Assembly (NCBI RefSeq): GCF_003293675.1
Contig: NZ_CP029984.1
Coordinates: 992,043 to 1,056,042 of the forward strand
Direction: 5' to 3'
Source: Gardnerella leopoldii
GTDB lineage: Bacteria > Actinomycetota > Actinomycetes > Actinomycetales > Bifidobacteriaceae
DNA length: 64,000 bases
Shown: in pieces, positions 18,380 through 25,874 of the stretch
How the letters are laid out: each line of letters begins with the position of its first letter
Numbering within the stretch: the first letter of the stretch is position 1
Program-made: the position numbers and the translations under genes
The notes under the pieces: model-generated
Databases searched by the model: none
What the model was told of the DNA's origin: nothing
What the model saw: only the letters and a program-made list of their open reading frames with translations

Positions 18380-18658
18380 CTATAACCAAATTTGAAGAAC
18401 GTATAAAGCAAAATATAAAAGCATATAACTTACGTCAATACTAATATTTCCACAACGAGTTGGCGGAATAAACTTGCGCAATATGCGCAATGGCGGCTCT
18501 GTTATGAAATAAACAATTCGTATTAGAAAATTAAAAACACCTCTAGGACGCATACGAGGAACAAGCACAAATAACCAATCTGCAACCATTCGAATAATCA
18601 TTATTATCAAATAAGCGCGTATGATCACACGCAATACAGATAACGCAACAAATATCAT
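18380..18658 (-). CDS. YggT family membrane protein
   Basis: A 92-residue protein with two hydrophobic regions, one at each end, joined by RPRGVFNFLIRIVYFITEPPLRILRKFIPP, which matches the YggT pattern of TEP-x-L-x-x-x-R. YggT proteins are often encoded between sepF and divIVA and are linked to envelope or division functions, but the molecular role is unclear. It is the first gene of the minus-strand block yggT-divIVA-lspA-rluD-dnaE. Confidence 0.85.
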   Translation of the reverse strand: MIFVALSVLRVIIRAYLIIMIIRMVADWLFVLVPRMRPRGVFNFLIRIVYFITEPPLRILRKFIPPTRCGNISIDVSYMLLYFALYVLQIWL

Positions 18659-18831
18659 TCGAACATCACCTTACAAAATAATACAACTGACACATTTAAG
18701 TTAAGCATACGCTGCAGAATCAAAATGCAAGCATAACAAATGCTATGCAACAGATGCATAGCATTAAACTTCAGTTTTACGAGATATAATCTCACTGATT
18801 GTATTGATATTATTTAAAAGGAAGGTCTACA

Positions 18832-19842
18832 ATGACTGTTCTTGTTACAGGTGGATGCGGATACATTGGAGCACACGTAGTTCACGCCTTACATGAAACA
18901 AAGCAAAATGTCGTCGTCGTTGACGATTTAAGCTACGGAAAGCCTACAAGAATTGAAGGCGCACGTCTTTATGGTATGGATATCTCTTCTCCTGATGCAG
19001 GAAAGCGACTTGCGCAAATTATGAAAGATGAGCACGTCGATGCTGTAATTCACTTTGCTGCTAGAAAGCAAGTTGGAGAGTCCGTAGAAAAGCCACTTTG
19101 GTATTATCAACAGAATATTAACGGCATGCTTAATGTGCTTGAAGGCATGAAAGATAGCGGAGTTAAGAAGCTCGTATTTTCCTCTTCTGCAGCAACTTAT
19201 GGAGTGCCTCCCGTTGAAGTTGTACCAGAAGATGTTGTGCCAATGTTGCCAATTAACCCTTATGGTCAAACCAAGCTTTTTGGCGAGTGGATGGCACGTG
19301 CTTGCGAGCACACATACGGAATTCGCTTCTGCGCACTGCGTTACTTCAACGTAGCTGGATGCGGGCCGGTGGAATTGGAAGATCCTGCGATTTTGAACTT
19401 AATTCCTATGCTTCTTGACAGACTACAGCGAGGAAAAGCACCTGCTATTTTTGGCGACGACTACCCTACTGCTGATGGTACTTGCATTCGCGACTATATT
19501 CACGTTTCTGATTTAGCAGACGCGCATATTGCGGCACTTACGTATTTGGATCGCGACGAGCGCAAGTACGACGCTTTTAACGTAGGAACTGGTAAGGGTA
19601 CGTCTGTGCGCGAAATTGTTGACGAAGTGCGCAGAGTGACCGGTTTGCCATTTAAAGAAACTGTTCTTGATCGCAGAGCTGGAGATCCTCCACAGCTTAT
19701 TGGCAGCACGAAGCGAATTAACGAAGAAATGGGATGGCATGCTCGCTACGACGTTAAGGATATCGTAGAATCTGCTTGGGCAGCTTGGCAGGCAAATCCT
19801 GAGCATCATATTGATGTTGATTCGTGGAAGCAGCTTGACTAG
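18832..19842 (+). CDS. galE: UDP-glucose 4-epimerase
   Basis: GalE interconverts UDP-glucose and UDP-galactose. The NAD-binding motif VTGGCGYIGAHV opens the 336-residue protein, and the catalytic SSSAATYG serine region and YGQTK (Y-x-x-x-K) follow near residues 123-149. AAAAGGAAGG lies six bases before the ATG. In bifidobacteria GalE serves the Leloir pathway and the lacto-N-biose route, but no other gal or lnp gene is nearby. A strong hairpin with a T-run follows the stop. Confidence 0.95.
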   Translation: MTVLVTGGCGYIGAHVVHALHETKQNVVVVDDLSYGKPTRIEGARLYGMDISSPDAGKRLAQIMKDEHVDAVIHFAARKQVGESVEKPLWYYQQNINGMLNVLEGMKDSGVKKLVFSSSAATYGVPPVEVVPEDVVPMLPINPYGQTKLFGEWMARACEHTYGIRFCALRYFNVAGCGPVELEDPAILNLIPMLLDRLQRGKAPAIFGDDYPTADGTCIRDYIHVSDLADAHIAALTYLDRDERKYDAFNVGTGKGTSVREIVDEVRRVTGLPFKETVLDRRAGDPPQLIGSTKRINEEMGWHARYDVKDIVESAWAAWQANPEHHIDVDSWKQLD

Positions 19843-19853
19843 CGAATAAAACA

Positions 19854-19888
19854 AAACGCGCGGCACAAATCGTGTCGCGCGTTTTTTG
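19854..19888 (+). terminator. Intrinsic terminator after galE, probably bidirectional
   Basis: AACGCGCGGCAC and GTGTCGCGCGTT form a stem with one mismatch, around a five-base loop, followed by TTTTTT. Read on the minus strand the hairpin is followed by TTTTGTTTTATT, so it may also end the tRNA-Phe transcript. Confidence 0.88.
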
Positions 19889-19891
19889 TTG

Positions 19892-19964
19892 TGGCTCCGA
19901 GCGGGATCGATCCGCTGACCTAGCGATTTTCAGTCGCTCGCTCTACCAACTGAGCTACAGAGCC
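19892..19964 (-). tRNA. tRNA-Phe (GAA)
   Basis: A full cloverleaf can be drawn on the minus strand. The acceptor GGCTCTG pairs with CGGAGCC, the D-arm contains AGCTCAGTTGGTAGAGC, the anticodon loop is CTGAAAA with anticodon GAA, and the T-arm contains GATCGATCC. The discriminator is A and CCA is not encoded. Confidence 0.95.
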
Positions 19965-19973
19965 ATGATGAAT

Positions 19974-19996
19974 AAAAAACCCGGCGAACCGGGTAT
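19974..19996 (-). terminator. Hairpin with T-run between tRNA-Asp and tRNA-Phe
   Basis: On the minus strand ACCCGG-TTCG-CCGGGT is followed by TTTTTATT. It lies after tRNA-Asp and before tRNA-Phe, so the two tRNAs may be separately terminated, or the hairpin may help processing. Confidence 0.75.
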
Positions 19997-20007
19997 TCTA
20001 CTAATCG

Positions 20008-20081
20008 CGACCCCGGCCGGACTTGAACCGGTGACCTCCGCCGTGACAGGGCGGCGCTCTAACCAACTGAGCTACGGGGCC
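20008..20081 (-). tRNA. tRNA-Asp (GTC)
   Basis: The minus strand forms a cloverleaf with acceptor GGCCCCG / CGGGGTC, D-arm AGCTCAGTTGGTTAGAGC, anticodon loop CTGTCAC with anticodon GTC, and T-arm GTTCAAGTCC. The discriminator is G and CCA is not encoded. Confidence 0.96.
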
Positions 20082-20113
20082 GTGGCTTTGTTCTCTCGAA
20101 CAGCCGAGTCACT

Positions 20114-20141
20114 ATCTTACAGAATCCTTAGCAAAATGCAA
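20114..20141 (-). promoter_or_regulatory. Putative promoter of the tRNA genes
   Basis: On the minus strand TTGCAT is followed after 16 bases by TAAGAT, about 30 bases before tRNA-Asp. These resemble -35 and -10 hexamers. The assignment is by eye only. Confidence 0.5.
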
Positions 20142-20183
20142 GTGCCGCGCGTGTTCGGCGTGTTGCAGCACAAAATCAAGCTA

Positions 20184-22235
20184 TTATTCAAGCTCAACAG
20201 CTCCAGTGCAAAGCTGATAATACTCCCCACGTTTTGCCAATAATTCCTCATGTGAACCGCGTTCAATAATGCGACCGTGATCCAGCACCATAATCACATC
20301 AGAATTGCGCACTGTAGACAGCCTGTGAGCGATTACAAATACAGTGCGCCCTTCCATCAAAGAATCCATTCCATGTTGAACTAATTCTTCAGTATGCGTG
20401 TCAATCGATGAAGTTGCTTCATCGAGAATTAACACAGGCGGATTTTCTACTGCAGCACGAGCAATAGAAATAAGCTGTTTCTGACCTTGAGAAAGCCCTT
20501 CACCACCATTGTTAAGCTGCGTATTGTATCCGTCAGGAAGATGAGAAATAAACGCGTCAGCATGAGCCAATTTTGCAGCTTGAATACAATCTTCGTCGCT
20601 AGCATCAAGATTTCCATAACGAATATTGTCCATTATTGTGCCTGTAAATAAATTCACATCTTGCAAAACAGTGCCAATAGCGTGGCGCAAATCCGTTTTG
20701 CAAATATCGCGCACGTCAATGCCATCATACAAAATTTGTCCATCATCAATGTCGTAAAAACGCGTAAGAAGGTTAGCAATAGTAGTTTTTCCAGCACCCG
20801 TAGCTCCAACAAGAGCAACTTTTTGACCAGGTTTTGCAAACCACGTAATATCGTGCAAAACTGGATGATTTTCTTTGTAACCAAACACAACATCCGTAAA
20901 ACGCACGTCGCCTCGAAGCAAAGTATAGCGACCATCTTTAGAAGTGCGAGCATCTCGCTTTGCATGGCACACAATCTCTTGAGCCATTTCGCTTAAGTTT
21001 TGAGCGCGCTTTTTAGCTTTAGTGCCATTATCTTGCTTTGATCTTTTCCAAGCCCAATAAATATTGCTTCCTTCAGATTGTTCGTCTACTTCTTCAAGCA
21101 CATCAAATGCTGATTTTTCTTCAAGATCTTCATCAGACTGAGGTACACGCACTTTAACTAATTGCACACTGCCAGAATCAAGTTCTGGCTTTTCATCAAG
21201 TAACTCAAAAATACGAGAAGCTCCTGCAAGAGCCATCATAAGTGCGTTAGCTTGCATTGTAATTTCGCCAATAGGGTTAATAAATGCGCGCGAAAGTGCC
21301 AGCAAAGATATAAGCGTACCCAATGTAAGAGTACTAGATCCAGATAATCCCAGCGTTGGCAGACCCACTGAAGCAGCCCACGCACCAAGTAAAGCAATTA
21401 ATACATAAAGCAAATAGCTTGCATTACTAATAACAGGCATTACGTTATTTGCATAAGAATTCGCACTTGCAGAAATTTTTTGCACTTTTTCTATGCAATT
21501 ATCTAATTTTTCAATAGAATCTGCTTCATGATTGAAAATTTTAATTACTTTGCTTCCAGTTGCAGATTCTTCAACAAACTCATTTAACTCGCCTAATGCA
21601 TGCTGGAATTGTTCAAATAAACTGCCAGATTTCTTTAGCATAAAACGCACTAAATAAAGCAATATTGCAGTGAATATAGCTACAAAAACTGCAACCGGAA
21701 GCGATAAGCACATAATAGATATAAACGCTGCCAAAATTGACATTAGTGCAGAAAAAGAGTCAGGAAAAGCCCACGAAATTGCTTCACGAAGAACCTCAGT
21801 ATCGTTTGTGTAACGGCTCATAATATCGCCGTAACCTTGAGAATCTAAGTAACGCAATGAAAGCTTCTGCTGATGCTTAAACATAGAATCTCGCAAATCA
21901 CGCATAACACTTTCAGATATATTCGCAACAAGCCTGCTCCAAAGCCAAGAACAAAACACGCCAACAACATAAACACTTGCCATCAGAATAATCATGCGAA
22001 CAAGAGGCGTCCAATCCTGATTATGCTTACCGACAAGCGGAAGAATATACGAGTCGACAAGAGATTGCAAAAACATTGCGCTTGCAGCTTGCACAATTGC
22101 GCTAACTATTATTGATGCAATAATTACGCAAATTTTAACTCGATACACAAGCACATAAGAGGCAAGTCTGCTAAGAGTTTTCCAACTAATAGCTGAATCA
22201 TTTTTAGAAGAGTGAGCCGTTTTATTCTTAGCCAT
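20184..22235 (-). CDS. ABC multidrug-type exporter, half with consensus ATPase
   Basis: A 683-residue half-transporter with six membrane helices followed by an ATPase domain. The ATPase has Walker A GATGAGKTT, a signature LSQGQKQL and Walker B LILDEATSSID with the catalytic glutamate. A charged insert of roughly 90 residues, rich in Asp, Glu and Lys, lies between membrane and ATPase domains. It starts three bases after the stop of the partner gene at 22238, so the two probably form one heterodimeric exporter of the LmrCD/BmrCD/TM287-288 type. The substrate cannot be told from sequence. Confidence 0.9.
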   Translation of the reverse strand: MAKNKTAHSSKNDSAISWKTLSRLASYVLVYRVKICVIIASIIVSAIVQAASAMFLQSLVDSYILPLVGKHNQDWTPLVRMIILMASVYVVGVFCSWLWSRLVANISESVMRDLRDSMFKHQQKLSLRYLDSQGYGDIMSRYTNDTEVLREAISWAFPDSFSALMSILAAFISIMCLSLPVAVFVAIFTAILLYLVRFMLKKSGSLFEQFQHALGELNEFVEESATGSKVIKIFNHEADSIEKLDNCIEKVQKISASANSYANNVMPVISNASYLLYVLIALLGAWAASVGLPTLGLSGSSTLTLGTLISLLALSRAFINPIGEITMQANALMMALAGASRIFELLDEKPELDSGSVQLVKVRVPQSDEDLEEKSAFDVLEEVDEQSEGSNIYWAWKRSKQDNGTKAKKRAQNLSEMAQEIVCHAKRDARTSKDGRYTLLRGDVRFTDVVFGYKENHPVLHDITWFAKPGQKVALVGATGAGKTTIANLLTRFYDIDDGQILYDGIDVRDICKTDLRHAIGTVLQDVNLFTGTIMDNIRYGNLDASDEDCIQAAKLAHADAFISHLPDGYNTQLNNGGEGLSQGQKQLISIARAAVENPPVLILDEATSSIDTHTEELVQHGMDSLMEGRTVFVIAHRLSTVRNSDVIMVLDHGRIIERGSHEELLAKRGEYYQLCTGAVELE

Positions 22236-22237
22236 TG

Positions 22238-24088
22238 TTATTTAGCTCCTTCTTCTTTAGTTGCGCTAGTTATGCGACTTTTTTCTTGAGAAACCGCCAT
22301 ATTTCTGTAAATTTCACAAGATTTAAATAATTCATCATGCGAACCGTTAGCAACAACACGACCATCTTTAAGAACAACAATAATATCCGCATGTTCGATT
22401 GAAGATATGCGCTGAGCAACGATAATTTGCGTAGAATCAGGCATAAACTTTTTCAAGCCATCGCGAATTTTACTATCCGTTTTCATATCAACCGCACTCA
22501 TCGAGTCGTCGAGGATTAAAATTTTCGGCTTCCTCAAAAGTGCGCGCGCAATGCACAAACGCTGTCGCTGACCACCGGAAACATTCTTACCACCCTGGTC
22601 AATATGCGTATTGTAGCCGTCTGGTAAATCTTTAATAAACTCATCAGCACAAGCAATTTCGCAAGCTTGACGCAAATCATTATCGCTTGCTTCCGCCCTA
22701 CCCCAGCGAAGATTTTCTGCAATTGTGCCACTAAACAAAATATTTTTTTGTAGAACAACACCAACTTCTTCACGCAAACTAGAAGAATCATAATCGCGAA
22801 TATCTTTTCCGCCTACAAAAAGAGTGCCAGAAGTTACGTCATAAAGTCTTGCAATTAATTGCACTAAACTTGATTTTCCAGATCCCGTTGCACCAACAAC
22901 GCCAACAGTTGCTCCAGAAGGAATAGATATATTTATATCATGTAAAATTTCCTGTTCTGCTGGAGTGGATTCATCTGTATTATCTGATTGAGGATAGCGT
23001 AACGAAACATTTTCAAAACGCACAGAAGCGTCAGAAAGCTTTGTAAGTGGATGCTTGGAAACAACTTCAGTATTTCGAGATTGCAAAACATGTGAAATAC
23101 GATGCATCGAAGCTCGAGCTGTTAACGACATTACAAAAACTGCAACTAAATTCGCTAAAGCAAACAAAATTTGCAAAGCATACACTACTAATGCAGCAAG
23201 ATTTCCCGTTGTTAAACCAAAAGCAGGATTATTTCCTGAAGCCACAATTTCGTGCGAAGCCAACCACGCAATAAGCAGCATGCCAGAATAAAAACATAAG
23301 TTAAACAAAGGAATACTGCAATTTAACACATACTCAGCTTTAATAAAATAATCATAGATTTTATGCGAAATACGCGTAAAACGACTTATTTCATAATCAG
23401 AACGCACATAAGACTTTACGACGCGAATATTATGCAAATTCTCGCCAACTCTATTATTCATCTCGTCAATCATTCGATAAATTCGAGAAAATGCTGGAGC
23501 AACTATACTCGCACCAAAAGCGCCAATTGCACCAACAATAGGCACGAATGAAAGAAAAACCCACGAGATAGCAGGGCTAATTGAAAAAGTAAACCACCAA
23601 GCAGTGATGATAATCATAACGCTGCGAACACCAGAGCGAATAATCATTTGGTAAGCAAATTGCACATTTGACACATCGCTAGTCATACGCGTAACAACAG
23701 TGCCGCTAGAAAACTTATCTAAATCAGAAAAACTTAAACCTTGCAAGCGTGAAAACATGTTGTGGCGCAAATTTTTACCAAAACCAGCACTAGAATGCGC
23801 GCAGCAAATACCAGAAATAATGCCTGTAATCATTGCAATTGCAGCAAAAATGAGCAATTGCAAACCATAATATTGCACAGCTTCTTGAGAACGTGACATA
23901 ATGCCAAAATCAATAAGATTTGACATTACTGTAGGGATCTCAATTTGCATAGCAGCTTCAACGAGAATAGTAACAACTGTTAAAACGCCAAGAAAACGGT
24001 ACTTTTTTAAAGATAACAGAATCGTACGCAATGCGCGAGGAGGATTATTGCTAATTTTTCGTGAATTGTTCTTCGGCTTTTCTGCCAT
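22238..24088 (-). CDS. ABC multidrug-type exporter, half with degenerate ATPase site
   Basis: The partner half-transporter, about 616 residues, with six membrane helices and an ATPase domain. It has Walker A GATGSGKSS and a canonical signature VSGGQRQRL, but its Walker B is LILDDSMSAVD: aspartate replaces the catalytic glutamate. That asymmetry is the hallmark of heterodimeric exporters, in which one ATP site hydrolyses poorly. I start at the ATG at 24088, with GGGAAGGG just upstream; the frame is open to 24136 but the extra residues lack a site. Confidence 0.9.
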   Translation of the reverse strand: MAEKPKNNSRKISNNPPRALRTILLSLKKYRFLGVLTVVTILVEAAMQIEIPTVMSNLIDFGIMSRSQEAVQYYGLQLLIFAAIAMITGIISGICCAHSSAGFGKNLRHNMFSRLQGLSFSDLDKFSSGTVVTRMTSDVSNVQFAYQMIIRSGVRSVMIIITAWWFTFSISPAISWVFLSFVPIVGAIGAFGASIVAPAFSRIYRMIDEMNNRVGENLHNIRVVKSYVRSDYEISRFTRISHKIYDYFIKAEYVLNCSIPLFNLCFYSGMLLIAWLASHEIVASGNNPAFGLTTGNLAALVVYALQILFALANLVAVFVMSLTARASMHRISHVLQSRNTEVVSKHPLTKLSDASVRFENVSLRYPQSDNTDESTPAEQEILHDINISIPSGATVGVVGATGSGKSSLVQLIARLYDVTSGTLFVGGKDIRDYDSSSLREEVGVVLQKNILFSGTIAENLRWGRAEASDNDLRQACEIACADEFIKDLPDGYNTHIDQGGKNVSGGQRQRLCIARALLRKPKILILDDSMSAVDMKTDSKIRDGLKKFMPDSTQIIVAQRISSIEHADIIVVLKDGRVVANGSHDELFKSCEIYRNMAVSQEKSRITSATKEEGAK

Positions 24089-24292
24089 TGCATCCCTTCC
24101 CCTACATAACGTCATGTGTAGGTTTAATAATATCACTTCTTCAAATACATATTTGAATTATTGCGCATGGCGCATTTCCGTATTGAGTTACTTCATTACC
24201 AAATGCATAAATAGATGAATCTTTGACATAGTAGTATACAGACAAATCACATACGAAAAAGTGCTTCTACACATTCAAATTATAAACAACGA

Positions 24293-24322
24293 TTGATTTC
24301 ATCTTATAAAAAATTATATAAT
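24293..24322 (+). promoter_or_regulatory. Putative promoter of the small peptide locus
   Basis: TTGATT (24293-24298) and TATAAT (24317-24322) are 18 bases apart and lie about 40 bases before the ATG at 24361. The match to the vegetative consensus is good for this AT-rich region. Confidence 0.6.
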
Positions 24323-24360
24323 AAAAAAATGTATATTCGCATGTATAAAGAGGTACTGTC

Positions 24361-24471
24361 ATGAATATAAAAAAGCTATTAATAGAATACTTACTTGCTC
24401 AGTAGCATTATCCATGTCTTTTTTACTATCATTGCAAGTTCAAGCCAACACCCAAGAAGAAACTTATGAGT
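24361..24471 (+). CDS. Short secreted-peptide gene that needs a -1 frameshift, or its remnant
   Basis: From the ATG at 24361, preceded by AAAGAGG, frame 0 reads MNIKKLL and stops after 14 codons (24405). Codons 3-5 are ATA AAA AAG, the slippery heptamer A AAA AAG in the correct phase. A -1 shift there continues as MNIKK then AINRILTCSVALSMSFLLSLQVQA, a textbook signal peptide, then NTQEETYE and a stop at about 24471. An A7 tract instead of A6 would give the same product. Another short frame (24466-24531, 21 codons, ending RVDLQ) overlaps the end. It could be programmed frameshifting, phase variation or a decayed gene. No family is recognised. Confidence 0.4.
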
Positions 24472-24570
24472 AACACAAAGATAGTTGGCGCTGTAGCACA
24501 GCAGAAAGGCATTCGTGTCGACTTGCAGTGAGAATTTCCAATTAATATCAATAATTATGTGAGGAACAAT

Positions 24571-24915
24571 ATGAACAGCAAACACATAGTTCTACTGCCA
24601 ATAACGCTGCTTTGTTATATTTCGTCAGCTATTTATTTCTTTAAACAATTGAAGGACTTAAAAGACGATAACACTTGTATTAATACTGTTAGTCTCACCA
24701 TTCAAGCATTCGTCCTATTAATATTACTAATCTATCTTTTATATTTATGCAAAGAAAAAACATACCCAACTGTATATCGTTTAGTTACAGTATTTATGAG
24801 CATAGTTAGCATAATTCTTTTGACAGTTTGCAATACAGATGTTACTAGGTTAATTATATTTAGCTTAACATGTGTATATGTATGCATTCTTATAATCGTC
24901 CACAAACATTGTTAA
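24571..24915 (+). CDS. Small hydrophobic membrane protein
   Basis: A 114-residue protein with four predicted membrane helices (about 4-22, 36-58, 66-84 and 90-108) separated by short charged turns. GAGGAA lies just before the ATG at 24571, deciding the start. I do not recognise a family. It is on the plus strand, isolated between two minus-strand blocks, and follows the short signal-peptide frame by about 100 bases. Small membrane proteins after secreted-peptide genes can be immunity proteins, but that is only a guess. Confidence 0.55.
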   Translation: MNSKHIVLLPITLLCYISSAIYFFKQLKDLKDDNTCINTVSLTIQAFVLLILLIYLLYLCKEKTYPTVYRLVTVFMSIVSIILLTVCNTDVTRLIIFSLTCVYVCILIIVHKHC

Positions 24916-24946
24916 ATATATCGTATGAGTGGCGCATTCAATAGGA

Positions 24947-25654
24947 TTACGAAGCATCACCTTCGCCTTGCGCGCGGTCTTTTCCGTAAATTGACGGAAT
25001 AAAACGCTCCTGATCGTGAAGCTTTTCCCAGATTACAGGAGGATTTTGCGGATTTTCCAACGACTTTGGCACGTCAATAATTCGCTGATTACTAGAGCCG
25101 CGGAATTGCAGCAGCGAATCGTGCAAATCTTTCATATAACGGCCGTCAACAAGAATATCAATGTAACGTAGCAACTCAAGCTTATCAGGCGTCTCCCCTT
25201 TGCGCATAAGCTCTTCCCAAGTGTATCCAGTCCAACTCCAAATGTCTTTCGTATGACCAAATTCGCTTCTAATACGCTTGCAAAGAGGCAATAAAATGCC
25301 AGTATTAAGCAGCGGCTCGCCGCCAAGAAGCGTTAAACCTTGCACATAAGGCTGCGCCAAATCTTCCATGATTTGATCTTCAAGCTTTTGAGTATAAGGA
25401 TGACCTGCGCGAAAATCCCAAATCGACTCGTTATAGCACTCAACGCAATGGAACGGGCAGCCGGAAACGTAAAGCGAACAACGAATTCCCTCGCCGTCAG
25501 TCATCAAAAAACGCTTGTAATCGGCGATCATCCCCTGGCTCATGCGCTCACTAGACCACTGTCCTGCGCGAGGGTTATTGGAAAGAGAGGTAGGAATCCA
25601 CGGTCCACGATTCACGTCTGCAGGCGCAAAATCGTGCAAACTCATGCGAGCCAT
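24947..25654 (-). CDS. nrdG: Anaerobic ribonucleotide reductase activating protein
   Basis: NrdG is a radical SAM enzyme that creates the glycyl radical on NrdD. The cluster-binding motif lies in CSLYVSGCPFHCVECYN (C-x3-C-x2-C, near residues 65-72), and the SAM-binding GGEPLL follows. The 235-residue length includes about 45 extra N-terminal residues compared with short NrdG proteins, as in other bifidobacteria. AAGGGGG six bases before the ATG at 25654 decides the start. It lies 220 bases downstream of nrdD in the same direction. Confidence 0.95.
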   Translation of the reverse strand: MARMSLHDFAPADVNRGPWIPTSLSNNPRAGQWSSERMSQGMIADYKRFLMTDGEGIRCSLYVSGCPFHCVECYNESIWDFRAGHPYTQKLEDQIMEDLAQPYVQGLTLLGGEPLLNTGILLPLCKRIRSEFGHTKDIWSWTGYTWEELMRKGETPDKLELLRYIDILVDGRYMKDLHDSLLQFRGSSNQRIIDVPKSLENPQNPPVIWEKLHDQERFIPSIYGKDRAQGEGDAS

Positions 25655-25874
25655 ATCCAACCCCCTTCCAAACCGAATAAGCAACTAAAAAATAAACGAC
25701 CAAATTTGCGAAAATAAAATAAATCCAGCCGTTAGAAAGTGCAATCACAAAACGCAATACATTTCTAACGGCCAGATTATCACCAAACAACAAACACAAG
25801 AAAAGCTATTTATTTAGCTAAATTATCTAGTCATACTTATTTTACTAAGTTTCAACATAGTAAATTAGCTAAGT

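Noticed and set aside
24391..24585. A 64-codon minus-strand frame in the small peptide locus
   Set aside because: Promoter, ribosome binding site and signal-peptide pattern all lie on the plus strand; the minus frame has none.
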